IMG/VR virus record: IMGVR_UViG_3300021356_000147
Location: 1 to 25,809 of that record
DNA: 25,809 bases
Strand: one strand, 5' to 3'
From: a virus
Under the pieces are notes generated by a model. That model made no database searches. It was not told the origin of the DNA and worked only from the letters and a program-made list of their open reading frames with translations. The number at the start of each line of letters is the position of its first letter. The stretch's first letter is position 1. Position numbers and translations under genes: made by a program. Below, piece after piece: positions 16,312-22,131 of the stretch.

Positions 16312-16713
16312 ATGGAAAATGTAAAGAAATGGTATCAGTCAAGTAATTTTTGGACGGCTGTGGTTTTATTAATTGGTGGGGCTTTTGTAGGTTTCCCGGA
16401 AGAAATAGGGACGCAAGCGGTAGGTCTGATCTTTGCGCTAATCGCAGGGGGTAAGACGTTGCAAAACTTTTTCGACAACGCGAAATTTAATGCAAAACTT
16501 TGGTTGAGTGATGCAAACTTTTGGAATTATTTCGGTGCGATCATGGTCGCTTTGGTTCCTACCCTACCGACAGAAACGATTTTGCACTTAGAAACGGCTG
16601 TGACTTCGGCTATCGGTGGAAATTGGCAAGGAATGATCATCGCGCTGTTTTCACTCGGAACAATCCTGTATAAGATGCTAAAACCCGAACCCGTGCCTCT
16701 TGAGGGTGCGTAA
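16312..16713 (+). CDS. Holin-like membrane protein with internal duplication
   Basis: The 133-residue protein has two similar halves, each starting with Asn-Phe-Trp (residues 12-14 and 69-71) followed by a pair of hydrophobic helices: about 13-28 and 35-51, then 72-86 and about 100-122. The C-terminus is short and charged (MLKPEPVPLEGA). Small phage membrane proteins of this build at the end of the late region are often holins, which make the inner membrane lesion for lysis. No endolysin gene was found nearby, so the call stays tentative. A strong terminator follows at 16743-16770. Confidence 0.6.
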   Translation: MENVKKWYQSSNFWTAVVLLIGGAFVGFPEEIGTQAVGLIFALIAGGKTLQNFFDNAKFNAKLWLSDANFWNYFGAIMVALVPTLPTETILHLETAVTSAIGGNWQGMIIALFSLGTILYKMLKPEPVPLEGA

Positions 16714-16742
16714 ATAATTAATGAGGTTTTGTATTGTGTGCT

Positions 16743-16770
16743 GCCCGGTGCTGATTAGCACCGGGCTTTT
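16743..16770 (+). terminator. Intrinsic terminator of the late (structural) region
   Basis: A 10-bp perfect stem gcccggtgct / agcaccgggc with a GATT loop is followed at once by TTTTGGTTTT. It closes the rightward block that ends at the holin-like gene and faces the converging leftward operon. Confidence 0.9.
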
Positions 16771-16780
16771 GGTTTTGCAC

Positions 16781-16812
16781 AAAAAAAGCCCCTACCTATA
16801 GAAGGTAGGAGC
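16781..16812 (-). terminator. Intrinsic terminator of the leftward membrane/RHH operon
   Basis: Read leftward, gctcctacc (16812-16804) pairs with ggtaggggc (16796-16788) around a 7-nt loop, and a run of seven T follows. It lies just beyond the stop of the leftward 377-residue gene, back-to-back with the rightward terminator. Confidence 0.9.
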
Positions 16813-16838
16813 CGCAGTATTATGGAACAAGACAACCT

Positions 16839-17972
16839 CTATTTTTTGTCGTGAAAATCCTTTCTGCAAGCGTCACAGCAATATTTAGCACGTGCAGTCC
16901 TTTGCGATATGTCAGCGTCGCAATTCAGGCAGTATCTTTTACCGTCGGCTTTTTTTACCGTCGGCTTTTTTTTACGTCGGAGTTTTTGCGTCGAAACCGA
17001 CGGTGTTGCGTCCGTAGGACGATTTACCGTTTGCGTCGCAACCTCCTGTATAATATCCCGTAACTCGCTTATCTGCTGACTTTGCGCAATTATCTGAGCC
17101 GTTACCCTATCTAATTCCATATCCGATGCAATCACTCGTAGGTTAGGTCGTTCCGTCGGAGCGTCGGACGGAACAGAGCGCTTTTGCGTCGGGTTCTTTT
17201 GCGTCCGGTTAGCAAACCGTTCCACGTCGGTTTCGTCTTTTTCGGCCCAAAATAAAAACGCAATTAATAGCAAATCCAACAGCGCAGCAACACCGCCAAA
17301 AATCGCACCGAACCGGGAGAACTTAGTATTATGCGCAATCAACAAGCCGTCGTTTTCTTTTTCGTCGCGTTGGCTTAATCTTATTTTCTCCTGTATTAAT
17401 CCTGCTTTGATTTTGTTCGCTGAATTAATACCGTCACGTGCGCCGCGAGTCAAAACTCCTTTCCATTTTGAAGTAGATAAAATCTTAATCGCTTGGTCTT
17501 GCTCAGCGATCAAAAGCGAGATACTATCGATTGACGCATTATGTACTAGGGTAGCGCCTTTGTTTTCTTCGCTTACAAACTTGTCTCCTCCATGATAAGA
17601 TACCGTCATTGAGGCGGCAAGCGTGATGAATATTAAGACAACCCAACCTCGTTGGTTAGCGTCCTCCGTATTATATACACCTTGTGCAGTTGATAGGATA
17701 GCAAACCGCTTGCCAAGTTCATTAAGGATTAGCAGCATAATTGCAGCAGCCCACACAACGTATATATGAAACCCTGTATAATCTGCCGCGTAATGGTACA
17801 CCGCGTAAGATGCTGTTAAAACGCTGAATATTTGAAAAAGGTAAGATGTACCACGAAGCGCACCAACACGGATGCGCTTGTTCCTGATTTCATCTCTTCT
17901 GATTTCCCGCTTTGAAAGTACCTCATCTATGAATGCTTCGTTTGATTGTTTTATAATGTCCTGATTCCTCAT
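16839..17972 (-). CDS. Four-pass membrane protein with C-terminal zinc finger
   Basis: This 377-residue protein is the last gene of the leftward operon. The N-terminal 40 residues are charged. Hydrophobic helices lie near residues 44-60, 68-85, 109-126 and 221-243; between the third and fourth is a loop of about 95 residues that would be periplasmic. After the fourth helix comes a basic, Pro/Thr-rich linker with a short coiled coil (287-312). The end is a probable zinc finger, with Cys348 and Cys351 in CLNC and Cys365/366 and Cys369 in YCCDAC. The topology puts the finger in the cytoplasm, so it could tether nucleic acid to the membrane. Not recognised as a known phage family; superinfection exclusion, DNA anchoring or host takeover are only possibilities. 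Confidence 0.72.
   Translation of the reverse strand: MRNQDIIKQSNEAFIDEVLSKREIRRDEIRNKRIRVGALRGTSYLFQIFSVLTASYAVYHYAADYTGFHIYVVWAAAIMLLILNELGKRFAILSTAQGVYNTEDANQRGWVVLIFITLAASMTVSYHGGDKFVSEENKGATLVHNASIDSISLLIAEQDQAIKILSTSKWKGVLTRGARDGINSANKIKAGLIQEKIRLSQRDEKENDGLLIAHNTKFSRFGAIFGGVAALLDLLLIAFLFWAEKDETDVERFANRTQKNPTQKRSVPSDAPTERPNLRVIASDMELDRVTAQIIAQSQQISELRDIIQEVATQTVNRPTDATPSVSTQKLRRKKKPTVKKADGKRYCLNCDADISQRTARAKYCCDACRKDFHDKK
16871..17235. repeat. Cluster of CGTC(G/C) motifs
   Basis: Within about 365 bases the tetramer CGTC occurs 14 times on the plus strand, usually as cgtcgg or gcgtcg, and three more times on the other strand. Two 16-base units (accgtcggc plus seven T) repeat at 16941-16972, followed by a partial third. 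Part of this follows from Thr, Pro and Asp codons in the linker of the leftward gene, but the density is far above chance (about 1.5 expected per strand). Confidence 0.6.
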
Positions 17973-17984
17973 AAGGCTTTGATT

Positions 17985-18356
17985 TTATAGGTTAATCTCT
18001 TTTGTTATTTTAATTTCCACTACGAACCCAATTCTTTCCAGTTCAATTTTTGCAGCTTTTAGGGTTTCGAATAATGTCTTTTCGTGCGTATGAACCGAGG
18101 GTGTCCTTATTGCCTTTGTTTTCGTCTTTTTGTGATCGTTATTATATTTATAGACATTTTTCTTTATGCTCAACCTATCTTCTCGGTCGATAGGATTAGG
18201 GCCATTGTATTTTCTATACTCGTTGACAAGGCCCATCTGCCTAATTACTGTAGAGTATGCCCGCGCACATTTCGCTTTGTCGGTTGTTTTGTTAGATACC
18301 AATGACCCGGTTTGAATCAAGTCAAAAAAATAATTTTCTGCATCCGTTAATCTCAT
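17985..18356 (-). CDS. Hypothetical protein of the leftward operon
   Basis: The 123-residue product starts 'MRLTDAENYFFDLIQTGSLVSNKTTDKAKCARAYSTVIRQMGLV', a helical region that could be a small DNA-binding or interaction domain. A basic middle (NNDHKKTKTKAIR) and a mixed end ('LFETLKAAKIELERIGFVVEIKITKEI') follow. No membrane helix or known motif is visible. It overlaps the upstream membrane gene by four bases (ATGA) and lies 12 bases before the zinc-finger gene, so it is part of one transcript. Function unknown. Confidence 0.65.
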   Translation of the reverse strand: MRLTDAENYFFDLIQTGSLVSNKTTDKAKCARAYSTVIRQMGLVNEYRKYNGPNPIDREDRLSIKKNVYKYNNDHKKTKTKAIRTPSVHTHEKTLFETLKAAKIELERIGFVVEIKITKEINL

Positions 18357-18634
18357 AAGGCTTTGATTTTATAATTGATTTCAAATTCTTTTTCTTCTTC
18401 AATTGCTTCTTCCTCCCAATCCTTTCCCGTGTCCTGGTACGTTATATACTCACCTTCATGGTCCGCCTCTAAGCGACCCCGTAAGCGCTTGTTTTCTAAC
18501 TCCAATGCCTGAATGTATAGGCTTCGCTTTTTCTCCCGAAATAGGGTATTGAAAGCGCCCACGAAAAGAAACGCCCATAATTCAAATGTTAAGAGAAAAA
18601 ACGCGATTGCTGAAAGTGCCCATCCGTATTCCAT
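18353..18634 (-). CDS. Single-pass membrane protein with acidic coiled-coil tail
   Basis: This 93-residue protein has one hydrophobic helix near the N-terminus (about residues 5-29, WALSAIAFFLLTFELWAFLFV). A cytoplasmic helix 'RSLYIQALELENKRLRGRLE' and a very acidic end (DWEEEAIEEEKEFE) follow. Its ATG directly abuts the stop of the 38-residue RHH gene, and its end overlaps the next gene by four bases. It probably works with the other membrane protein of the operon, but no family is recognised. Confidence 0.7.
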   Translation of the reverse strand: MEYGWALSAIAFFLLTFELWAFLFVGAFNTLFREKKRSLYIQALELENKRLRGRLEADHEGEYITYQDTGKDWEEEAIEEEKEFEINYKIKAL

Positions 18635-18751
18635 CTAAGTATTTAATTTTTCTTTTACTAATTCGGTCAAGCTTTTCCCGGTTTTAGCCGCTTCAATCTT
18701 TAGTTTTTTGTGGGTTTCAGGATCAACCCAAATTGCTTTTTTATCTTTCAT
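18635..18751 (-). CDS. Small ribbon-helix-helix protein (38 aa), first gene of the leftward operon
   Basis: Bases 18751 down to 18635 encode a 38-residue protein: 'KKAIWVDPETHKKLKIEAA' then 'TGKSLTELVKEKLNT'. This is the classic ribbon-helix-helix pattern: a short strand (AIWV), a helix starting at Pro-Glu-Thr, a turn at Thr-Gly-Lys-Ser, and a second helix. Such proteins are dimeric DNA binders, often autorepressors. The position at the head of the leftward operon, facing a divergent control region, suggests that it represses this operon, the rightward early genes or both (inference). Confidence 0.78.
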   Translation of the reverse strand: MKDKKAIWVDPETHKKLKIEAAKTGKSLTELVKEKLNT

Positions 18752-18901
18752 ATTATTATTTTTTTGTAATATAAGAATATAAAAGTTAAAATATACTATT
18801 ATATCCGTTTACAAACGACTAATTTGCGTTCGGGCTTTTTTTATATGTATAATGTATGTATATTTGTAATATTGAAAGAGGAAATAAAAAAAATAAACAT
18901 C
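18752..18901. promoter_or_regulatory. Divergent control region between leftward and rightward operons
   Basis: This 150-base, very AT-rich gap separates RHH genes reading in opposite directions. On the rightward strand TATATTTG at 18859-18866 matches the Bacteroidota -7 promoter box (TAnnTTTG); no good -33 TTTG is at the usual distance. Leftward, TTTG (18815-18812) and TATATTTT (18795-18788) form a weaker pair with short spacing. An inverted repeat cgttt-ac-aaacg at 18806-18817 sits between them and is a candidate operator for an RHH protein. Confidence 0.6.
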
Positions 18902-19003
18902 ATGGTAAGAACTAAGTCATTAAAACGCTATAGAGAATTAATAGCAAAAAGGATAACAGCAGAACTAATTACTAAAAATTACTTCCACAAACTAAAACAA
19001 TAA
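18902..19003 (+). CDS. Small basic protein (33 aa), first rightward early gene
   Basis: A short ORF encodes 33 residues, 'MVRTKSLKRYRELIAKRITAE' onward, very basic and probably helical. It follows an A-rich leader and is four bases before the next small gene. It may be a real peptide or a leader whose translation helps the next gene. No family is recognised. Confidence 0.45.
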   Translation: MVRTKSLKRYRELIAKRITAELITKNYFHKLKQ

Positions 19004-19007
19004 AATT

Positions 19008-19145
19008 ATGAAAGTAAGGAGTATAAATATATCAGACGAGGACTACCTACAAGCCGAAATACTAGGTAAGAAACAAGGATTAACGAAAGCAGACATTATA
19101 AGAAAAGCTTTAAGAGAATATATCAGAAAACATAAAAAACAATAA
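19008..19145 (+). CDS. Ribbon-helix-helix protein (45 aa)
   Basis: The 45-residue product reads 'KVRSINISDEDYLQAEILG' then 'QGLTKADIIRKALREYI', with a basic tail. The short strand, the first helix beginning at Ser-Asp-Glu, the turn and the second helix ending in 'KALREYI' match the CopG/Arc-type ribbon-helix-helix fold. It is a likely DNA-binding regulator. It lies in the early rightward operon opposite the 38-residue RHH gene and one base before a third one. Confidence 0.78.
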   Translation: MKVRSINISDEDYLQAEILGKKQGLTKADIIRKALREYIRKHKKQ

Positions 19146-19146
19146 A

Positions 19147-19281
19147 ATGATTAGAAAAAGTTTTTTAATTAGCCCCGCGTTATGGGAAGCAGCAAAAAAA
19201 GCGGGGGAAAGATTAGAAACCAGCGCATCCGGTTTTATTCGGATGGCGATTATTGAAAAAATAAAAAATATAAAGAAATGA
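19147..19281 (+). CDS. Third ribbon-helix-helix-like protein (44 aa)
   Basis: The 44-residue product, 'MIRKSFLISPALWEAAKKAG' then 'ERLETSASGFIRMAIIEKI', shows the RHH order: strand (KSFLIS), helix from Pro-Ala-Leu-Trp, a turn, and a helix beginning at Ser-Gly-Phe-Ile-Arg. The stop overlaps the next ATG (ATGA). Together with its neighbours it makes three RHH genes within about 650 bases around the divergent promoter. Confidence 0.72.
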   Translation: MIRKSFLISPALWEAAKKAGERLETSASGFIRMAIIEKIKNIKK

Positions 19282-19559
19282 GAGTACAACAGTTAACAAC
19301 ACCAATTCCATGCCTACAAGCTACGTGGTGGGAAAATGATTTTTTTAATGTCGTTGAAATACCTACAGCATGGGCACTTTCAAAAGTACATCCTTTTCTC
19401 ACTGACAAGCATATTGGTGATAAAGACATAATTGATGGTCTTATTGTATTGATGGAGAGCAACGCGGGCAGATGGGTTGAAATAATCAAAGGCGACGAAG
19501 AATGGAGGATTGAAAGGTTGAAAGTATCTGATTATCCCATACCTGAAATACTACAATGA
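19278..19559 (+). CDS. Hypothetical early protein (93 aa)
   Basis: A 93-residue protein with 'IPCLQATWWENDFFNVVEIPTAWALSKVHPFL' and 'EEWRIERLKVSDYPIPEILQ'. It is acidic and aromatic-rich, with no membrane segment and no motif I recognise. It overlaps the genes on both sides by four bases and belongs to the early rightward transcript. Such small early genes often act on the host or on phage regulation. Confidence 0.62.
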   Translation: MRVQQLTTPIPCLQATWWENDFFNVVEIPTAWALSKVHPFLTDKHIGDKDIIDGLIVLMESNAGRWVEIIKGDEEWRIERLKVSDYPIPEILQ

Positions 19560-19810
19560 AAAATATAATCCACAACCTAGTAACGAAATCAGGGCAGGAG
19601 TACAAAGCACGGATTCTGTTCACGAAGACAGAAGACGCTCACCGTATGAACCGTAACATGCCACAAGACTTCCTATTATATTTATTTGAAATCGAAGGAA
19701 AAAAGGTTTGGCTGAACAACTACAACGCCAAGTTAAAGTACGGAAGAAATAGGAAATGGTACTACGAAATAAACGAACAGGCCAATACTAAAATAAAAAA
19801 GGCGCTTTGA
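19556..19810 (+). CDS. Hypothetical early protein (84 aa)
   Basis: The 84-residue product is basic with a beta-like pattern: 'GQEYKARILFTKTEDAHRMN', 'DFLLYLFEIEGKKVWLNNYNAKLKYG' and 'KWYYEINEQANTKIKKAL'. No known motif is seen. It overlaps the previous gene by four bases. Its stop codon lies in the loop of a strong hairpin (19801-19818). It is the last gene before a 41-base gap and the recombination genes. Confidence 0.62.
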   Translation: MKNIIHNLVTKSGQEYKARILFTKTEDAHRMNRNMPQDFLLYLFEIEGKKVWLNNYNAKLKYGRNRKWYYEINEQANTKIKKAL

Positions 19811-19818
19811 TAAGCGCC
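19787..19818 (-). terminator. Terminator-shaped hairpin facing left
   Basis: Stem ggcgctt (19801-19807) and aagcgcc (19812-19818) with a 4-nt loop. The A run sits on the left, so read leftward it is a hairpin followed by TTTTTTATTTT, an intrinsic terminator shape. On the rightward strand the hairpin is followed by aaagaaaac and should not terminate. Confidence 0.6.
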
Positions 19819-19851
19819 AAAGAAAACAGTTAACAACACAAATTTAAGAAA

Positions 19852-20487
19852 ATGGAAAAAGAAAAGCAAATTACATTTTCGAATTTCAATCAACCTGCTA
19901 ACGTAGGGATAATTGCGAACCAGATAAGGCAGCATGTAGAGGCTCGGAAGCTCACAGTCGTAATAGGAAAAAAGAGGTATCCTAAAGTCGAGGCGTGGCA
20001 GTACGCAGGGGCATTGATAGGGTTGTTTCCTCGCGTGGTTACTTGCGAAAACGTAAGCGATGACAAGGAAATCAAGTACCGCGCAGAGGTGGAAATACTT
20101 AACAGCACCACCAACCAAATAATAAGCAGGGCCTTTGCTTATTGTTCTAACAAAGAAGGAAGTAAACGCAGGTTTGACGAGTACGCAATAGCAAGCATGG
20201 CGCAAACCAGGGCAGTAGGAAAAGCGTTTCGCGTGTTGCTTGCGTGGATATTACAGGCTTCAGGATACGAAGCAACACCTGCCGAAGAAATGACGGAGGT
20301 ATCAGATGATACAGGAGTCGTCAATGAATACAAATCAATATTTCTTTCAGCGCTTGACTTATGCACAGACAGTATCACGGTTGCAAAGCTTTGTAAAGCT
20401 GCAACAGCATTCTACAAAGACCCGGAGGTAATAGCAAAAGCAACCAAATTACATAATCAATTTAAAAATAATCAAAATGGTAAATAG
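19852..20487 (+). CDS. Probable single-strand annealing / recombination protein
   Basis: The 211-residue protein has the pattern of a phage protein group seen beside SSB genes: 'RYPKVEAWQYAGALIGLFPRVVTCEN' (about residues 42-67), 'YRAEVEILN...IISRAFAYCS', then 'RRFDEYAIASMAQTRAVGKAFRVLLAWILQASGYEATPAEEM' (about 105-146). The 'MAQTRA.GKA' and 'GYEATPAEEM' elements recur in this group, whose members are generally thought to be Rad52/RecT-like annealing or ssDNA-binding factors; I recall this from pattern and cannot verify it. It overlaps the SSB gene by 11 bases, supporting a role in recombination or replication. Confidence 0.68.
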   Translation: MEKEKQITFSNFNQPANVGIIANQIRQHVEARKLTVVIGKKRYPKVEAWQYAGALIGLFPRVVTCENVSDDKEIKYRAEVEILNSTTNQIISRAFAYCSNKEGSKRRFDEYAIASMAQTRAVGKAFRVLLAWILQASGYEATPAEEMTEVSDDTGVVNEYKSIFLSALDLCTDSITVAKLCKAATAFYKDPEVIAKATKLHNQFKNNQNGK

Positions 20488-20833
20488 GGTAACCTTAATA
20501 GGAAATATAGGCAAAGACGCAGAAACTAAGGATGCGGCGGGAGTGGCTGTAACAAAATTGTCATTGGCTACAAACGAAAGCTACAAAGACAATGCAGGCG
20601 ATTGGAAAAGCCGAACGGAGTGGCATAATGTTATTGCGTGGCGGCAATCAGCCGAACGTGCGGCAACTCTAAAGAAAGGCGATACAGTATATGTGGAGGG
20701 CAAACTAACAACTCGAAAATGGGAAGACAGTTACCAAGTGACGCGCTACATTACTGAGGTAGTAGTTTCTTATTTTAGAATCCTAACGAAAAAAACCCAA
20801 CCGGAGGAAGGGCCGGATTGGCTGCATGAATAA
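20477..20833 (+). CDS. ssb: Single-stranded DNA-binding protein
   Basis: An OB-fold SSB of 118 residues. The family signature is clear: 'VNRVTLIGNIGKDAETK', 'VTKLSLATNES', 'WKSRTEWHNVIAWRQSAERAATLKKGDTVYVEGKLTTRKW' and 'YITEVVVSYFRIL'. It binds ssDNA during phage replication and recombination. Unlike typical bacterial SSBs it has almost no linker and ends in EEGPDWLHE, not the acidic DDDIPF-type tip that recruits partner proteins. A tip of that kind is found instead on the protein coded at 22914-23312. Confidence 0.93.
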   Translation: MVNRVTLIGNIGKDAETKDAAGVAVTKLSLATNESYKDNAGDWKSRTEWHNVIAWRQSAERAATLKKGDTVYVEGKLTTRKWEDSYQVTRYITEVVVSYFRILTKKTQPEEGPDWLHE

Positions 20834-21243
20834 TGACGTACAATTTGACTATACCGGAGGAAGTAACGAAATTCAAACAGCGTACTGACTTTTTGATTTC
20901 AAAATGAAAGAAAGTTGAATTAACAGAAAAAAGGTACAACCGAACTATAAAACAAAATAAGTACCTGCATTTGATTTTTGGATGGTACGGGATTGAATTA
21001 GGTTATACAAGAGATGAAGTGAAGCAGGATATTTTCAAGCGTGACGTTTGTAAAAGTGTTTTTGAGAGAGTGAAAAATAGCAGGGTAGTGTATAGAAGTA
21101 CATCCGATTTGAACACGATTGAAATGTTTAGAAACCACGCCAGTAAGGATTTACACATCTACCTGCCGGATCCAAACGAACAAGAACAACTCCGCAGCAT
21201 GGAAGAACAATTGAGCCGGTACGCAAATCGGCAATATATATAA
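20833..21243 (+). pseudogene. NinB-like recombination protein interrupted by in-frame TGA
   Basis: From ATG 20833 (sharing a base with the SSB stop) the frame reads MTYNLTIPEEVTKFKQRTDFLISK. It meets TGA at 20905-20907 and continues in the same frame as 'KKVELTEKRYNRTIKQNKYLHLIFGWYGIELGYTRDEVKQDIF' to the stop at 21241-21243. The whole gives about 136 codons. The 'RT..QN.YLHL.f..' and 'YL.S..DL.T.EM..F.NHA' pattern fits a NinB/recombination-mediator-like family of phages. In relatives as I remember them, a Gly often stands where TGA is found, so a one-base change from GGA is plausible. It could be a null allele, a sequencing error or stop readthrough. The second half alone could only start at TTG 20971. 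Confidence 0.65.
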
Positions 21244-21263
21244 AAGCTGAGAACTGTCTTTTT

Positions 21264-21299
21264 GCCGGGGCAGTTAGAGATGATGCCCCGGCGTTTTTT
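21264..21299 (+). terminator. Intrinsic terminator after the NinB-like gene
   Basis: gccggggca (21264-21272) pairs perfectly with tgccccggc (21284-21292) around an 11-nt loop, followed by G and six T. A weaker upstream alternative (aactg at 21252-21256 with cagtt at 21271-21275) would compete with the stem, so attenuation is possible. Confidence 0.82.
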
Positions 21300-21319
21300 A
21301 ATCTTTAAAAATACGTGTA

Positions 21320-22126
21320 ATGGCTAAATATAGGCAAGTACAGACAAGCTTTTGGACTGACCCGGAAATGCTGGAAGAAACTCCGGAAAAGAAATTTTTC
21401 TACATATACTTATTTACAAATCCAAAAGTAACACAGTGCGGGATTTATGAAATTAGCTTGATGGAGATCGCATTTCAAACCGGGTATAATTTTCAGACAG
21501 TAAACAAATTGATTGCATATTTTGAAGAGCGCGGAAAAATAGTTCATAGCAAAGAGACTCATGAGATTTGCTTAATCAACTTCATGAAACATAATACTAG
21601 CTCTTCCCCTAAAATAATTGCATGTGTTCAAAAGGAGTTAAAAAACGTAAAAAACAGGGATTTAATAGGGTATGTATATGGTATAAATAGGGCTTCGCAA
21701 GAAAAAGAAAAAGAAAAAGAAAAAGAAAAAGAAAAAGAAAAAGAAAAAGAAAAAGAATTGATTGTTGATAATGTAATTAATCAATTAGAATACAATGAAC
21801 CAGTAGACTTATTTGAAAAATTCTGGGAATTATATTCTAAAAAAATAGATAAGAAAAAATGCGCCGCAAAATTTAAACGATTGAAAAAATCTGAAATAGA
21901 ATTAATCCTGGCGCATGTTCCTGCTTACGTAAAAAGCACCCCTGACGAACAATACCGGAAGAATCCCCTCACGTACCTAAATGGAAACTGCTGGAACAAT
22001 GAAATCATTAAGCCTCGCCAAAAACAAAAACCGAATGCACATCTACGTGTAGCATCGGGAGAAGAGTATAAACGGAAAGCAAAAGAAGCGGCGATATTAA
22101 CAAAGACCAAAGTTTATTCAATGTAA
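21320..22126 (+). CDS. Phage replication initiator-like protein with Glu-Lys repeat
   Basis: This 268-residue protein has an N-terminal winged-helix region: 'YRQVQTSFWTDPEMLEETPEKKFFYIYLFTNP', 'GIYEISLMEIAFQTGYNFQTVNKLIAYFEERGKIVHS' and 'ICLINFMKH' (to about residue 93). This is the pattern of phage replisome organisers that precede DnaC-like loaders. A (Glu-Lys)9 linker, coded by nine exact gaaaaa units at 21701-21754, separates it from a C-terminal domain ('FEKFWELYSKKIDKKKCAAKFKRLKKSEIELILAHVPAYVKS' ... 'KNPLTYLNGNCWNNEII'). That C-terminal domain is common in phage replication proteins. It likely binds the origin and recruits the loader coded next. Confidence 0.82.
   Translation: MAKYRQVQTSFWTDPEMLEETPEKKFFYIYLFTNPKVTQCGIYEISLMEIAFQTGYNFQTVNKLIAYFEERGKIVHSKETHEICLINFMKHNTSSSPKIIACVQKELKNVKNRDLIGYVYGINRASQEKEKEKEKEKEKEKEKEKELIVDNVINQLEYNEPVDLFEKFWELYSKKIDKKKCAAKFKRLKKSEIELILAHVPAYVKSTPDEQYRKNPLTYLNGNCWNNEIIKPRQKQKPNAHLRVASGEEYKRKAKEAAILTKTKVYSM
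21701..21754 (+). repeat. Hexamer microsatellite (gaaaaa)9 in the initiator gene
   Basis: Nine exact tandem gaaaaa units encode nine Glu-Lys pairs in frame. Since the unit is six bases, gain or loss of copies keeps the reading frame and only changes linker length. It also makes this stretch prone to replication slippage and sequencing error. Confidence 0.95.
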
Positions 22127-22131
22127 CCATC

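Noticed and set aside
16941-16980. 16-base tandem units considered as an insertion-sequence end or CRISPR
   Set aside because: Only two full units without spacers or a transposase; they encode the basic linker of the leftward gene.
17407-17595. Rightward 62-codon frame opposite the zinc-finger membrane gene
   Set aside because: It lies within a coherent leftward membrane protein and shows no start context or motif.
20905-20907. TGA read as glycine or tryptophan through a changed genetic code
   Set aside because: Several intact genes in the window end with TGA (for example at 10197, 14128 and 22917), so TGA is a normal stop here; a local lesion or error is more likely.
21701-21754. Tandem repeat considered as a CRISPR or iteron array
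   Set aside because: It is a simple hexamer inside a reading frame with no spacers, so it is a microsatellite.
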